Assembly: GCA_029209985.1 (NCBI GenBank)
Contig: JARGNZ010000002.1
Location: 178,244-220,169 of the forward strand
DNA from: Parvibaculaceae bacterium
Lineage (GTDB): Bacteria > Pseudomonadota > Alphaproteobacteria > Parvibaculales > Parvibaculaceae
Direction of reading: 5' to 3'
Length of the DNA: 41,926 bases
Below are positions 17,135 to 25,139 of the stretch, one piece after another; the stretch's first letter is position 1, and each line of letters opens with the position of its first letter. The position numbers and the translations under genes were made by a program. The notes below the pieces were generated by a model that saw only the letters and a program-made list of their open reading frames with translations, ran no database searches and had not been told where the DNA came from.

Positions 17135-18187
17135 TTAAACGGTCATATCCATTGCCATTTTGCGTCGAATATGAGCCCAGTTTTCTACAATTCCAAGCAG
17201 GGCAATTGGAACAATCAACCAGCCTGGGATCACAAGAATAAGGTAGAAAAGACCAAGGACACTATAACGAAGCGCCGCACGGTCGATCCAGCGCCGGGAA
17301 ATAGCATGTATTACCGAAAGTCCCAACAAGAAATAAGGAACGAGGAGCACGAGGGTAAGTGCGCCCCCCAAAAAGGCCGTTTCTCCGGGAATAAACGACA
17401 GAATAACGCCTCCCAGCAACAGCCATAGCAAATAGGGCGGTAACCCAAAATCTAAAAAGTCCGGCATGGGCCGCAATGTATGCTCAAACCGCTGGAGGAT
17501 TTCCTGTGCGATCCACATATGCAAAAGCGTCAAAAGGCTCCAGCTTGCCATCAAAATGGCCGGGAGCAGGGCCACGCCGAGGAGGGCAAGGCGCTCAGCT
17601 TCAACTGGGATCCCAAACCAAGTCCCATCTGGCCCAAGGACTGTCGTATCAGACAAAATGCTCATGATGGTGTTTTTGAGGGCGATGGAGAGGCCCTCAT
17701 ATCCCATCAGAATAACAGAAAGTTCTGTGAGAAGCAGAATGAGACAGCCCGCAATAGCCGTCCATCCCATCAATCCACCAACTTGATACCACTCCACATT
17801 GGCTGGGGCATGGTGCAAGTCATCTGCGTGTTCGGTGGGCAGGTCGTCGTCTTCCGCTTCGGAAGGGTACGAATGGACAGCTGGCAAAGGAGCGGGAGTT
17901 TCAACACGGTACAGCAGCGCTTGTCGGCTCAACCAAACAGGAACCAGTCCAAAATGCATGATGTAAAGCAATCCAGCGGTTGCAGATTCAAAACTGGAGA
18001 GCATGAGGAACGCAATGAGGGCCGCAATCAGGGCGCTCATGGCTCCCCAGCCAAGACCCGCAATAAAAACGGGTAAGGGTGTTAGGCAAATAAGAAACCA
18101 CGCCAGCAGTGATCCGCTGGCGTGGCTCCAAAAGAGTAGGGCACTCAAAACTCCGGCAGCAAGACCCGCAATCCAATGGGGAACCAT
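17135..18187 (-). CDS. DUF2232 family membrane protein
   Basis: A 350-residue polytopic membrane protein with about eight helices. A polar, acidic loop of about 40 residues (roughly 95-135, including a run of E, D and H) sits between the third and fourth. It matches DUF2232/YybS-like proteins, which in alphaproteobacteria sit between rpsR and rplI exactly as here. The first ~90 residues repeat small-residue helices (GLAAGVLSALLFW, ALIAALIAFLML) like the substrate-binding S components of ECF transporters, to which this family has been compared. Substrate and function are unknown. The stable location inside a ribosomal operon suggests steady, growth-linked expression. Confidence 0.83.
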   Translation of the reverse strand: MVPHWIAGLAAGVLSALLFWSHASGSLLAWFLICLTPLPVFIAGLGWGAMSALIAALIAFLMLSSFESATAGLLYIMHFGLVPVWLSRQALLYRVETPAPLPAVHSYPSEAEDDDLPTEHADDLHHAPANVEWYQVGGLMGWTAIAGCLILLLTELSVILMGYEGLSIALKNTIMSILSDTTVLGPDGTWFGIPVEAERLALLGVALLPAILMASWSLLTLLHMWIAQEILQRFEHTLRPMPDFLDFGLPPYLLWLLLGGVILSFIPGETAFLGGALTLVLLVPYFLLGLSVIHAISRRWIDRAALRYSVLGLFYLILVIPGWLIVPIALLGIVENWAHIRRKMAMDMTV

Positions 18188-18270
18188 AGAACGGTAACCT
18201 CTTTGCGTGGGCGAATAGCCGGGTGAAACAAATGCCGAAAGGGCTGCGTTAGCTGCGCCCTAACTGTTGC

Positions 18271-18516
18271 TTACTTAATGACGTAAGGCAGCAGAGAAAG
18301 AAAACGAGCACGCTTAATAGCACGAGCAAGTTCACGCTGTTTCTTTGCAGAAACGGCAGTAATACGGCTCGGTACAATTTTACCGCGCTCAGAAATGTAG
18401 CGCTGCAGCAATTTCGTATCTTTGTAATCAATCTTCGGCGCGTTATCGCCAGAGAATGGGCATGTTTTACGACGACGGAAGAATGGACGACGTCCACCAG
18501 ATGATTGTGTTGACAT
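18271..18516 (-). CDS. rpsR: 30S ribosomal protein S18
   Basis: S18 forms a pair with S6 on the platform of the 30S subunit. The 81-residue protein has the expected [12 protein letters not shown] start, the [19 protein letters not shown] core and the [14 protein letters not shown] end. All sit at family-typical positions. It begins 5 bases after rpsF, so the two partners are made together. An 83-base gap leads to the DUF2232 gene. Confidence 0.98.
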   Translation of the reverse strand: MSTQSSGGRRPFFRRRKTCPFSGDNAPKIDYKDTKLLQRYISERGKIVPSRITAVSAKKQRELARAIKRARFLSLLPYVIK

Positions 18517-18521
18517 ATTTC

Positions 18522-18962
18522 TTACTCCTCAGTCGAAGCGCTAGGAGCAGCTTCAGCTTTAGCAGGCTCTTTAGCCGCTCTTGGGGAATCTGAGCGAGGG
18601 GTGCGTGGACCACGATCGCCACGGCGGCCATCACGGCTACCTTTGTTTTGCATCACAGCAGATGGACCTTCTTCAAGCTCATCAACACGGATGGTCATGA
18701 AGCGCAGGATATCTTCGTTGAGGCTCATCAAGCGTTCCATCTCAGCAACGGCAGCATGAGGTGCATCGATGTTGAGTAGGCCGTAGTGACCTTTGCGGTT
18801 TTTCTTAACCTTATAGGCAAGGTTCCGCAGACCCCAATATTCGTTTTTAGTGATTTTACCTTCAGCGTCCGTGATGACAGCTGAAAATTGCTCCACGAGA
18901 GTCTCAACCTGTTGGGCTGAGATATCCTGACGGGCAATGAAAATATGCTCGTAAAGAGACAT
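18522..18962 (-). CDS. rpsF: 30S ribosomal protein S6
   Basis: S6 binds S18 and 16S rRNA in the 30S platform. The 146-residue protein starts [13 protein letters not shown] and carries the conserved [20 protein letters not shown] and [12 protein letters not shown]-type region (here [14 protein letters not shown]). The C-terminal ~45 residues are a charged extension rich in R, D, A and P, common in alphaproteobacteria. In many bacteria the S6:S18 pair represses its own mRNA through a leader hairpin. The 156-base leader predicted here (see 19126-19153) could hold such a site but I cannot fold it by eye with certainty. Confidence 0.97.
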   Translation of the reverse strand: MSLYEHIFIARQDISAQQVETLVEQFSAVITDAEGKITKNEYWGLRNLAYKVKKNRKGHYGLLNIDAPHAAVAEMERLMSLNEDILRFMTIRVDELEEGPSAVMQNKGSRDGRRGDRGPRTPRSDSPRAAKEPAKAEAAPSASTEE

Positions 18963-19125
18963 GATTTTGCCTTTCCTAACAATGTATGAGCTTCGGCGCC
19001 AAGCCCCCTTTGAGCCCTAAAATAGGAAGGCTCGAAAGGACCACAAAGAAGCGGAGACACGGGACAGTCTAAAAGTTAATAGACAATCCGTTCAGCCCCC
19101 AACCGAAGCCATTTGTGAAGTGCGG

Positions 19126-19153
19126 AATATACGTATGTCTCGCCCGTCTGCAA
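19126..19153 (-). promoter_or_regulatory. Candidate promoter for the rpsF operon
   Basis: Read on the minus strand, TTGCAG (19153-19148) is followed after 16 bases by TATATT (19131-19126). This would give a leader of roughly 155 bases before rpsF, long enough for ribosomal-protein feedback control. Confidence 0.4.
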
Positions 19154-19346
19154 GAGAAATATTGGGCCAAAGTCGAATCTACTGGCCGATGGACTGATTC
19201 TTGACTTTTCGTCTGCTTATCCAGTCGTCGTGCGGAGTAAATAGCGCCTGTCTGTGCCGCTATGGCACGGTTAGGCTGGGGGGGAAGATTGGCTGAAAAC
19301 CTATCGGAAAAGGCTCTCAGGGCTTTTATAGGGATGCAGCACTTGC

Positions 19347-19374
19347 TTGACTTGCCCTTTCAGCACTGTATGCA
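19347..19374 (+). promoter_or_regulatory. Candidate fabD promoter
   Basis: TTGACT (19347-19352), a 16-base spacer and TATGCA (19369-19374) precede fabD by about 90 bases. The -35 is good and the -10 is poor, so a helper or repressor protein may matter here. The inverted repeat at 19357-19384 overlaps it. Confidence 0.35.
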
Positions 19375-19384
19375 TGGCTGAAAG
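19357..19384 (+). promoter_or_regulatory. 8-base inverted repeat overlapping the fabD promoter
   Basis: CTTTCAGC (19357-19364) and GCTGAAAG (19377-19384) are exact reverse complements separated by 12 bases. The pair straddles the likely -10 of fabD, the usual place for a repressor operator. It could also form a hairpin, but no T-run follows. Confidence 0.4.
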
Positions 19385-19465
19385 CTTAGTGGGAGGAGAA
19401 CCGCCGATTGGGTCGTTGAGGGCTTGAGTACGCGTCGTTCCCAGAATATTTAGACAGAGGCAGCT

Positions 19466-20407
19466 ATGAAACGCGCATTCATTTTTCCCGGTCAAGGGTC
19501 TCAAGCAGTCGGTATGGGCAAAGAATTGGCAGATGCATTTGCCGTTGCCCGTGAGACATTTCAGGAAATTGATGATGCATTAGGGCAAAACCTCACGCAG
19601 ATGATGTGGGACGGCCCGGCTGAAGATCTTGTACTGACAGAAAATGCCCAACCGGCATTGATGGCCGTTTCTATGGCGACCATGCGGGTTTTAGAAACTG
19701 AAGGTGGTTTTAAGATCGGCGATCATGCAGCCTATGTTGCAGGCCATTCTTTAGGGGAATACTCAGCATTAGCAGCCGCAGGAACCTTTGGGCTTGCCGA
19801 TACGGCGCGTCTTCTCAAAATCCGTGGTCAAGCGATGCAAAAAGCTGTACCCGTTGGCGAGGGCGCGATGGCAGCCTTGTTGGGTTTGGACTTTGAGACC
19901 GCTCAGGCCGTAGCTGAGGAAGCTGCACAGGGCGAAGTTTGCCAAGCGGCAAATGACAACGCGCCGGGACAAGTTGTGATTTCAGGCAGTAAAGCCGCTG
20001 TTGAACGGGCAATCGTATTGGCAAAAGAAAAAGGGGCCAAACGTGCCATGCCTCTTCCTGTCAGCGCACCGTTCCATTGCACATTGATGCAACCCGCCGC
20101 TGACGCCATGCAAGAAGCTTTGAGTGCCGTCACAATGCAAGCACCTGCTGTGCCGTTGGTGGCAAATGTAACGGCTGAAGCTGTGAGTGATCCAAATGCG
20201 ATCCGCGATCTCCTAGTGTCACAAGTGACGGGCCGGGTACGGTGGCGTGAGAGTGTTTTATGGATGGCTGCCCAAGAAGTTGAAGCGACCGTGGAAGTGG
20301 GCACGGGCAAAGTATTGACCGGAATGGCAAAGCGGATCGACAAATCTATCGCAGCCTCTGCTGTGGGAACCCCTGCCGATGTGGAAGCTTTTCTCGCATC
20401 ACTCTAA
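19466..20407 (+). CDS. fabD: Malonyl-CoA:ACP transacylase
   Basis: FabD loads malonyl groups from CoA onto acyl carrier protein, providing the extender unit for fatty-acid synthesis. The 313 residues have the GQGSQ motif at 9-13, the nucleophile Ser95 in GHSLGEYSA, and the partner His in VSAPFHCTLM (near residue 203). The conserved QP-A and NDNAPGQVVISG elements are also present. The start ATG follows AGAGGCAG. It heads the cluster with fabG, acpP and fabF, all on the plus strand, and is transcribed away from rpsF. Length and motif spacing are normal. Confidence 0.97.
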   Translation: MKRAFIFPGQGSQAVGMGKELADAFAVARETFQEIDDALGQNLTQMMWDGPAEDLVLTENAQPALMAVSMATMRVLETEGGFKIGDHAAYVAGHSLGEYSALAAAGTFGLADTARLLKIRGQAMQKAVPVGEGAMAALLGLDFETAQAVAEEAAQGEVCQAANDNAPGQVVISGSKAAVERAIVLAKEKGAKRAMPLPVSAPFHCTLMQPAADAMQEALSAVTMQAPAVPLVANVTAEAVSDPNAIRDLLVSQVTGRVRWRESVLWMAAQEVEATVEVGTGKVLTGMAKRIDKSIAASAVGTPADVEAFLASL

Positions 20408-20428
20408 ATCTCGTCGCAAAATCGCCTA

Positions 20429-20442
20429 ATTTACAGGCGACA
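20429..20442 (+). repeat. 14-base motif, copy 1 (ahead of fabG)
   Basis: ATTTACAGGCGACA occurs here and again at 21384-21397 ahead of acpP. This copy sits in a small hairpin context (TCGCCT at 20422-20427 pairs with AGGCGA at 20435-20440), just beyond the fabD stop. Confidence 0.6.
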
Positions 20443-20462
20443 CCTGCATCGAAAAATTTAAG

Positions 20463-20487
20463 ACCTTCACTCAATGTAGATGAAGGT
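20463..20487 (+). promoter_or_regulatory. 7-base inverted repeat ahead of fabG
   Basis: ACCTTCA (20463-20469) pairs with TGAAGGT (20481-20487) across 11 bases, 22 bases before the fabG start. It may be an operator or a leader hairpin. Confidence 0.35.
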
Positions 20488-20509
20488 GCGAACAAAAAGG
20501 ACCGACCCC

Positions 20510-21247
20510 ATGTTTGATCTCACGGGAAAAACAGCGCTTATCACTGGCGCTTCGGGTGGCATTGGCTCTTCTATTGCCAAAGCTTTACATGAGGCAGGGG
20601 CGACGGTTGCTTTGTCCGGCACGCGCAAAGAAAAGCTTGAGGAAGTAGCTTCAAGCCTCGGAGAACGCACACATATTCTCCCTTGCAATCTATCGGATTT
20701 AGATGCCGTTGATGCGTTGCCTAAGCAGGCTGAAGCAGAAATGGGTCAGCTTGATATCTTGGTCAACAATGCGGGAATCACCAAAGACAACATTTTCATG
20801 CGTATGAAAGATGACGAATGGGATGATGTTCTGCAGGTGAATTTGACCGCAAGTTTCCGTCTCTGCCGTGGTGTCATGCGCGGGATGATGAAACGTCGCT
20901 GGGGCCGCATCATTGGCATTACCTCAGTCGTTGGCGTAATGGGCAATCCCGGACAGGCCAATTACGCGGCGTCAAAAGCGGGTATGATTGGCATGAGCAA
21001 ATCAATCGCGCAGGAAGTCGCTAGCCGTAACATCACTGTAAACACGGTTGCGCCAGGCTTCATTGCAACGGCGATGACAGACGCGTTGGACGAGAAACAA
21101 CAAGAAGCTATTAATGGGCGAATCCCTGCCGGTCGCATGGGTACGCCAGAAGAAATTGCAGCGGCATGCCTTTATCTCGCTGCTCCCGAAAGTGCTTATG
21201 TTACTGGACAAACAATCCATGTGAATGGTGGCATGATCATGATTTGA
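20510..21247 (+). CDS. fabG: 3-oxoacyl-[ACP] reductase
   Basis: FabG is the NADPH-dependent ketoreductase of fatty-acid elongation. From the ATG at 20510 it has 245 residues, the family standard. It shows TGASGGIG (12-19), NNAG (86-89), the catalytic triad S139, Y152, K156 (YAASK), and the FabG-type VAPGFIATAMTDAL. The start is supported by AAAGGA eight bases ahead; the in-frame ATG at 20480 would add ten poorly conserved residues. Its position between fabD and acpP confirms the role, unlike the SDR at 7108. Confidence 0.97.
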   Translation: MFDLTGKTALITGASGGIGSSIAKALHEAGATVALSGTRKEKLEEVASSLGERTHILPCNLSDLDAVDALPKQAEAEMGQLDILVNNAGITKDNIFMRMKDDEWDDVLQVNLTASFRLCRGVMRGMMKRRWGRIIGITSVVGVMGNPGQANYAASKAGMIGMSKSIAQEVASRNITVNTVAPGFIATAMTDALDEKQQEAINGRIPAGRMGTPEEIAAACLYLAAPESAYVTGQTIHVNGGMIMI

Positions 21248-21311
21248 TCTAAAAAGATCAATTGAAACAGTTGCTTGTGCGTATATGCTGCTATTTATGT
21301 GCACGCAAGTA

Positions 21312-21340
21312 TCTCACACTGTGGAGTTGGCATTGTGAGA
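21312..21340 (+). promoter_or_regulatory. Inverted repeat in the fabG-acpP gap
   Basis: TCTCACA (21312-21318) and TGTGAGA (21334-21340) are exact reverse complements 15 bases apart, in the 248-base gap before acpP. No T-run follows, so an operator or RNA structure is likelier than a terminator. The gap otherwise shows no gene. Confidence 0.4.
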
Positions 21341-21383
21341 GAAAGTATGGTACCTAGACCGCGATTTCGCTTGCGGAAGAGGC

Positions 21384-21397
21384 ATTTACAGGCGACA
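21384..21397 (+). repeat. 14-base motif, copy 2 (ahead of acpP)
   Basis: This is identical to the sequence at 20429-20442. Copy 1 ends 67 bases before the fabG start and copy 2 ends 98 bases before the acpP start, so both lie in 5' regions of fatty-acid genes. Confidence 0.6.
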
Positions 21398-21495
21398 AGA
21401 ATATGAATTTTGCCGCAGCTGGCCCGGCACTCACTGAAATGTCTCAGTTTGTGTAGAGGTTAGATTGGACGGCCTTTAAGACTGAGGAATAAGAC

Positions 21496-21729
21496 ATGAG
21501 TGATATTGCAGATCGCGTTAAAAAAATCGTTGTCGAACATTTGAGCGTTGACGCTGACAAAATCGTAGAAGGTGCTTCCTTCATCGACGATTTGGGTGCT
21601 GATAGCCTGGATACTGTTGAGTTGGTTATGGCCTTCGAAGAAGAATTCAGCGTTGAAATTCCTGATGACGCAGCTGAAAACATTCAGACCGTTGGCGATG
21701 CAGTAAAATTCATCACTGCCAACGTTTAA
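21496..21729 (+). CDS. acpP: Acyl carrier protein
   Basis: ACP carries growing acyl chains on a 4'-phosphopantetheine arm. The 77-residue acidic protein has the attachment serine S37 in [12 protein letters not shown] and the rest of the four-helix fold (for example [12 protein letters not shown]). The standalone gene, with its own terminator right after and a long upstream gap, is likely expressed at a much higher level than its neighbours, as expected for an abundant protein. Confidence 0.98.
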   Translation: MSDIADRVKKIVVEHLSVDADKIVEGASFIDDLGADSLDTVELVMAFEEEFSVEIPDDAAENIQTVGDAVKFITANV

Positions 21730-21739
21730 GTTTTGAAAG

Positions 21740-21780
21740 CGGAGCAATTCCCCATCTAGGGGATTGCTCCGTTTTTTTTT
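21740..21780 (+). terminator. Strong terminator after acpP
   Basis: A stem of about 13 pairs (CGGAGCAAT at 21740-21748 with ATTGCTCCG at 21763-21771, extended by CCC/GGG) is followed by nine T's. It would cut transcription between acpP and fabF, leaving fabF to read-through or to an unseen promoter in the 50 bases downstream. Confidence 0.93.
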
Positions 21781-21830
21781 GAAGGCCTGCACGGATTGCG
21801 GGCAAAACTTTCTATACGGAGTGGTCCCTC

Positions 21831-23090
21831 ATGAGACGCGTAGTGGTTACCGGTCTTGGCATGGTTAGCCCTTTGGGCAGCAGTGTTGATACAACTTGGA
21901 AACGGCTTATTGCCGGCGAATCTGGCGCGCAGCGCATTACGGATTTCGAAGTAGAGGATCTTCCGTGTAAAATTGCCTGCCAGGTTAAGCGAGAAGGCGA
22001 TGACGCCTTTATCGTTGGAGACTGGATTGACGCCAAAGAAGCGCGCCGGGTAGACGATTTCATTATTTACGGCATGGCGGCGGCAAAGCAGGCCCTCGCA
22101 GACGCGAACTGGAAACCTGAGACCGACGAAGATCAATTCCGCACTGGCGTGATGATCGGTTCTGGTATCGGTGGATTGAACGGTATTGCCGAAACTGCCA
22201 TCACCTTGAAGGAACGCGGCCCGCGCAAAGTGAGCCCATTCTTCATTCCCGGCCGATTGATCAATCTGATCTCCGGTTATGTGTCGATTGAACACGGTCT
22301 TAAAGGGCCCAATCACTCGGTTGTAACGGCTTGTTCCACAGGCGCTCATGCGATCGGGGATGCCGCACGTCTCATCATGTTTGGCGATGCCGATGTGATG
22401 GTTGCTGGTGGTGCTGAAAGTGCCGTGAACCGCATTGGGATCGCTGGCTTTGTGGCTTGCCGTGCGATGTCGACAGGGTTTAACGATACCCCTGAAAAAG
22501 GCTCACGCCCTTATGATAAGGACCGGGATGGCTTTGTCATGGGTGACGGCTCAGGCGTTGTCGTACTCGAAGAATACGAGCACGCAAAAGCGCGGGGCGC
22601 AAAAATCTATGCGGAGATCAAAGGTTACGGTCTTTCCGGTGATGCCTATCACATCACCTCTCCCGCACCCGATGGAAATGGTGGCTACCGGGCCATGCAG
22701 TCTGCATTGAAAAATGCAGGCATGGCAGCCGATCAGATTGATTATGTCAACGCGCACGGGACATCTACTCCAGTAGGCGATGAAATCGAGCTGGGTGCCG
22801 TTCAGAGGCTCTTTGAGGGCTCTCTCTCTAAATTGTCTATGTCCTCCACAAAATCGGCCACAGGCCACCTTCTTGGGGCTGCTGGGGCGATTGAGGCTAT
22901 TTTCTGCATCAAGGCGTTGCAGGACCAAATTGCGCCACCAACCATTAATCTGGACAACCCCTCTGTCGAGACTGACTTGGATTTGGTGCCGCACAAAGCA
23001 CGCAAACGCGAAATTAACGCGGTTCTGTCAAACTCCTTCGGGTTTGGGGGCACAAATGCTTCCCTTGTCATGCAAAGAGTGGACGATTGA
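21831..23090 (+). CDS. fabF: 3-oxoacyl-[ACP] synthase II
   Basis: FabF condenses malonyl-ACP with acyl-ACP to lengthen fatty acids. The 419 residues contain the Cys-His-His site: C168 in TACSTGAHA, H309 in NAHGTSTPVGD and H346 in KSATGHLLGAAG. The FGFGGTNAS loop lies near the end. The 420-residue size and order match FabF rather than FabB. It lies just beyond the acpP terminator and overlaps the mltG start by four bases. Confidence 0.97.
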   Translation: MRRVVVTGLGMVSPLGSSVDTTWKRLIAGESGAQRITDFEVEDLPCKIACQVKREGDDAFIVGDWIDAKEARRVDDFIIYGMAAAKQALADANWKPETDEDQFRTGVMIGSGIGGLNGIAETAITLKERGPRKVSPFFIPGRLINLISGYVSIEHGLKGPNHSVVTACSTGAHAIGDAARLIMFGDADVMVAGGAESAVNRIGIAGFVACRAMSTGFNDTPEKGSRPYDKDRDGFVMGDGSGVVVLEEYEHAKARGAKIYAEIKGYGLSGDAYHITSPAPDGNGGYRAMQSALKNAGMAADQIDYVNAHGTSTPVGDEIELGAVQRLFEGSLSKLSMSSTKSATGHLLGAAGAIEAIFCIKALQDQIAPPTINLDNPSVETDLDLVPHKARKREINAVLSNSFGFGGTNASLVMQRVDD

Positions 23091-24172
23091 CGGAAACACC
23101 GGACACAACAGAAAATTCTGGCTCTCAGGCTGATGCGGCAAAAACCGCTCAGCCTGAAGCTGTTTCTAGCGCCAAAAAGCCAAAACGGTTTCTCAAGTGG
23201 CTTCTGGTGAGCTTCATGCTGATCTGTGTGCTGGGTGCGGGCGCTTTAGGCGGCACCTTTTATTACGCAAAAGATCAATACGAACGTGCGGGGCCTGCAA
23301 GCCAAGACCTCACGGTGCAGTTCAAACGAGGCACCAGCCTGATCGCGATTGCCCGCAAATTGGAAAACGCAGGCGCAATCACAGATGCGCGGATTTTTCG
23401 GTTCGGGATCCAATTACAAAAGGGACAGGGCGCTCTCAAGGCTGGGGAGTATAATATTCCAGCTGCGGCCTCTATGGCTGAGATATTCGCTCTCCTCAAA
23501 TCGGGGAAATCCATCCTGCACAAAGTGACCATCCCAGAAGGCATCACGGTGCAGGAGGCGATGGCTGTCATCCAAGCAAACCCCATTTTGACTGGTGATC
23601 TGCCCGCCATGCCGCCCGAAGGGTCCTTGCTGCCGGAAACCTATCTTTTTGAACGCGGGATGACGCGCACAGAGCTTGTCACCCAAATGCGCACCGCTCT
23701 CACTGCAGAGTTGGATAAACAATGGGCGGCGCGGGCTGAAAACTTGCCGCTGAACAGCCCCCAAGAAGCCTTGATTCTGGCGTCCATTGTCGAAAAAGAA
23801 ACAGGCCTTGCCGCCGAACGTCCGCAAGTGGCATCGGTGTTTATCAATCGCTTGCGTCGTCCAATGCGCTTGCAATCAGATCCCACCATTATTTATGGGA
23901 TTACATTGGGCAAAACGACCCTTGGCCGGGGCCTGCGCCGCTCAGAGATTGACCGCAAGACCCCTTACAACACCTATCAAATTGATGGGCTTCCCCCCAC
24001 ACCCATTGCCTTGGTAGGACCTGACGCCATACATGCCGTTCTGAATCCTCCCACCAGCAAATTCTATTATTTTGTGGCAGACGGCACCGGCGGGCATGTA
24101 TTTGCCACCTCCTTGCGAGAGCATGAGAAAAACGTGCGAAATTGGCGTAAAATTGAACGTCAGCGTAAATAG
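23087..24172 (+). CDS. mltG: Endolytic murein transglycosylase MltG
   Basis: MltG cuts nascent glycan strands during peptidoglycan synthesis and sets their length. The 361 residues show a polar cytoplasmic N-terminus of about 36 residues rich in A, T and E, and one membrane helix (about 38-60). A LysM-like region (about 75-140, with a T-S-L-x-x-I-A-x-x-L pattern) and the YceG catalytic domain follow. The catalytic-type Glu (about E236) is in LASIVEKETG, and the conserved SDPTIIYG and YNTYQIDGLPPTPI motifs come after it. The start is a TTG overlapping the fabF stop (TTGA). Its place after fabF is conserved in many proteobacteria. Confidence 0.95.
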   Translation: MTETPDTTENSGSQADAAKTAQPEAVSSAKKPKRFLKWLLVSFMLICVLGAGALGGTFYYAKDQYERAGPASQDLTVQFKRGTSLIAIARKLENAGAITDARIFRFGIQLQKGQGALKAGEYNIPAAASMAEIFALLKSGKSILHKVTIPEGITVQEAMAVIQANPILTGDLPAMPPEGSLLPETYLFERGMTRTELVTQMRTALTAELDKQWAARAENLPLNSPQEALILASIVEKETGLAAERPQVASVFINRLRRPMRLQSDPTIIYGITLGKTTLGRGLRRSEIDRKTPYNTYQIDGLPPTPIALVGPDAIHAVLNPPTSKFYYFVADGTGGHVFATSLREHEKNVRNWRKIERQRK

Positions 24173-24236
24173 GCGAGAGCGGCTATACTCGTGCCACAAA
24201 TTGATTCCCAAAGACCATGATCAGAATAGGTGACAG

Positions 24237-25139
24237 ATGACCCTCCGCTCCATGACCGGCTTTGCGCGCCATGAAGGCACTTTCGATGGCCAAGACGGCA
24301 CTTGGCGTTGGTATTGGGAACTGCGCAGCGTAAACGGAAAGGGACTGGATATTCGGTTCCGTATGCCCTCAGGCTTTGAGGCCATTGACCCGGATTTGCG
24401 CAAAATGGTTGGCCAACACCTAAAGCGCGGCAATATTCAAGCATCGCTGCAATTGGACCGCTCGACAATGCAGGCCACCCCTCAAGTGAATGAAGCAGGC
24501 TTGCAATCTGTTCTCGCAGCGGTCGCAGACCTGCGGACGCGCGGCATTTATCTGGGCGACAGCACTGCCGAAGGTATTTTAGGCATTAAAGGTGTAATGG
24601 AACTGGCCGAACCAAAACAATCTGACGAAGAAAAGACAGCTTTGATGGCGGCCCTCATATCCAGTTTTGAAGGGGCATTAAAAGCATTAGCGTCCGCACG
24701 TGCCGAAGAGGGGGCTAAGCTCGGTACAATCTTTGCCGGGCACGTCACCCGCATTGACGAGCTGTCACGTGAAGCTGCCGCCTCACCTGCGACTTCAATG
24801 GAAGCGCAACGGGCGCGGTTGAAAGCCCAAGTGGATGAGCTGCTGCAAAGCACATCTAATTTTTCCGAAGATCGATTGGCGCAAGAAGCCGCCTTGCTGG
24901 CAACCAAGGTTGATATTCGGGAAGAAATCGACCGTCTCCATGCTCACGTTGAGCAAGCCCATGAGCTGCTTGCCTCCGACGATCCGGTAGGGCGTCGATT
25001 AGATTTTCTTACCCAAGAGTTTAACCGAGAAGCCAACACACTGTGTTCCAAAGCAGCCTCCGTAGATATCACCCGAATTGGGCTAGAACTTAAAGCCGTC
25101 ATTGATCAACTCCGCGAACAGGTACAAAATTTAGAATGA
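24237..25139 (+). CDS. YicC family endoribonuclease-like protein
   Basis: A 300-residue YicC/YloC-family protein. It begins with the hallmark MTGFARHEG (residues 6-14) and has the conserved N-G-K-G-L-D-I-R-F-R-M-P and F-x-Q-E-x-N-R-E-A-N-T-L-C-S-K (FLTQEFNREANTLCSK) near the C-terminus. E. coli YicC has been described as an endoribonuclease acting on small RNAs. The family is widely conserved and usually precedes gmk, as here. The stop overlaps the gmk start by four bases (ATGA), so the two are coupled. A 64-base gap separates it from mltG. Confidence 0.92.
   Translation: MTLRSMTGFARHEGTFDGQDGTWRWYWELRSVNGKGLDIRFRMPSGFEAIDPDLRKMVGQHLKRGNIQASLQLDRSTMQATPQVNEAGLQSVLAAVADLRTRGIYLGDSTAEGILGIKGVMELAEPKQSDEEKTALMAALISSFEGALKALASARAEEGAKLGTIFAGHVTRIDELSREAAASPATSMEAQRARLKAQVDELLQSTSNFSEDRLAQEAALLATKVDIREEIDRLHAHVEQAHELLASDDPVGRRLDFLTQEFNREANTLCSKAASVDITRIGLELKAVIDQLREQVQNLE

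Larger units (their letters stand above)
18963..19465. other. 503-base divergent region between rpsF and fabD
   Basis: No gene is visible. The half near rpsF contains GC-rich self-complementary stretches that would lie in the rpsF mRNA leader. Examples are GCTT-GGCGCC-GAAGC at about 18991-19005 (minus-strand reading) and a GAGCC/GGCTC hairpin at about 19012-19033. The middle has a candidate rpsF promoter, and the half near fabD has a candidate fabD promoter overlapped by an 8-base inverted repeat. These are listed separately. Confidence 0.55.
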
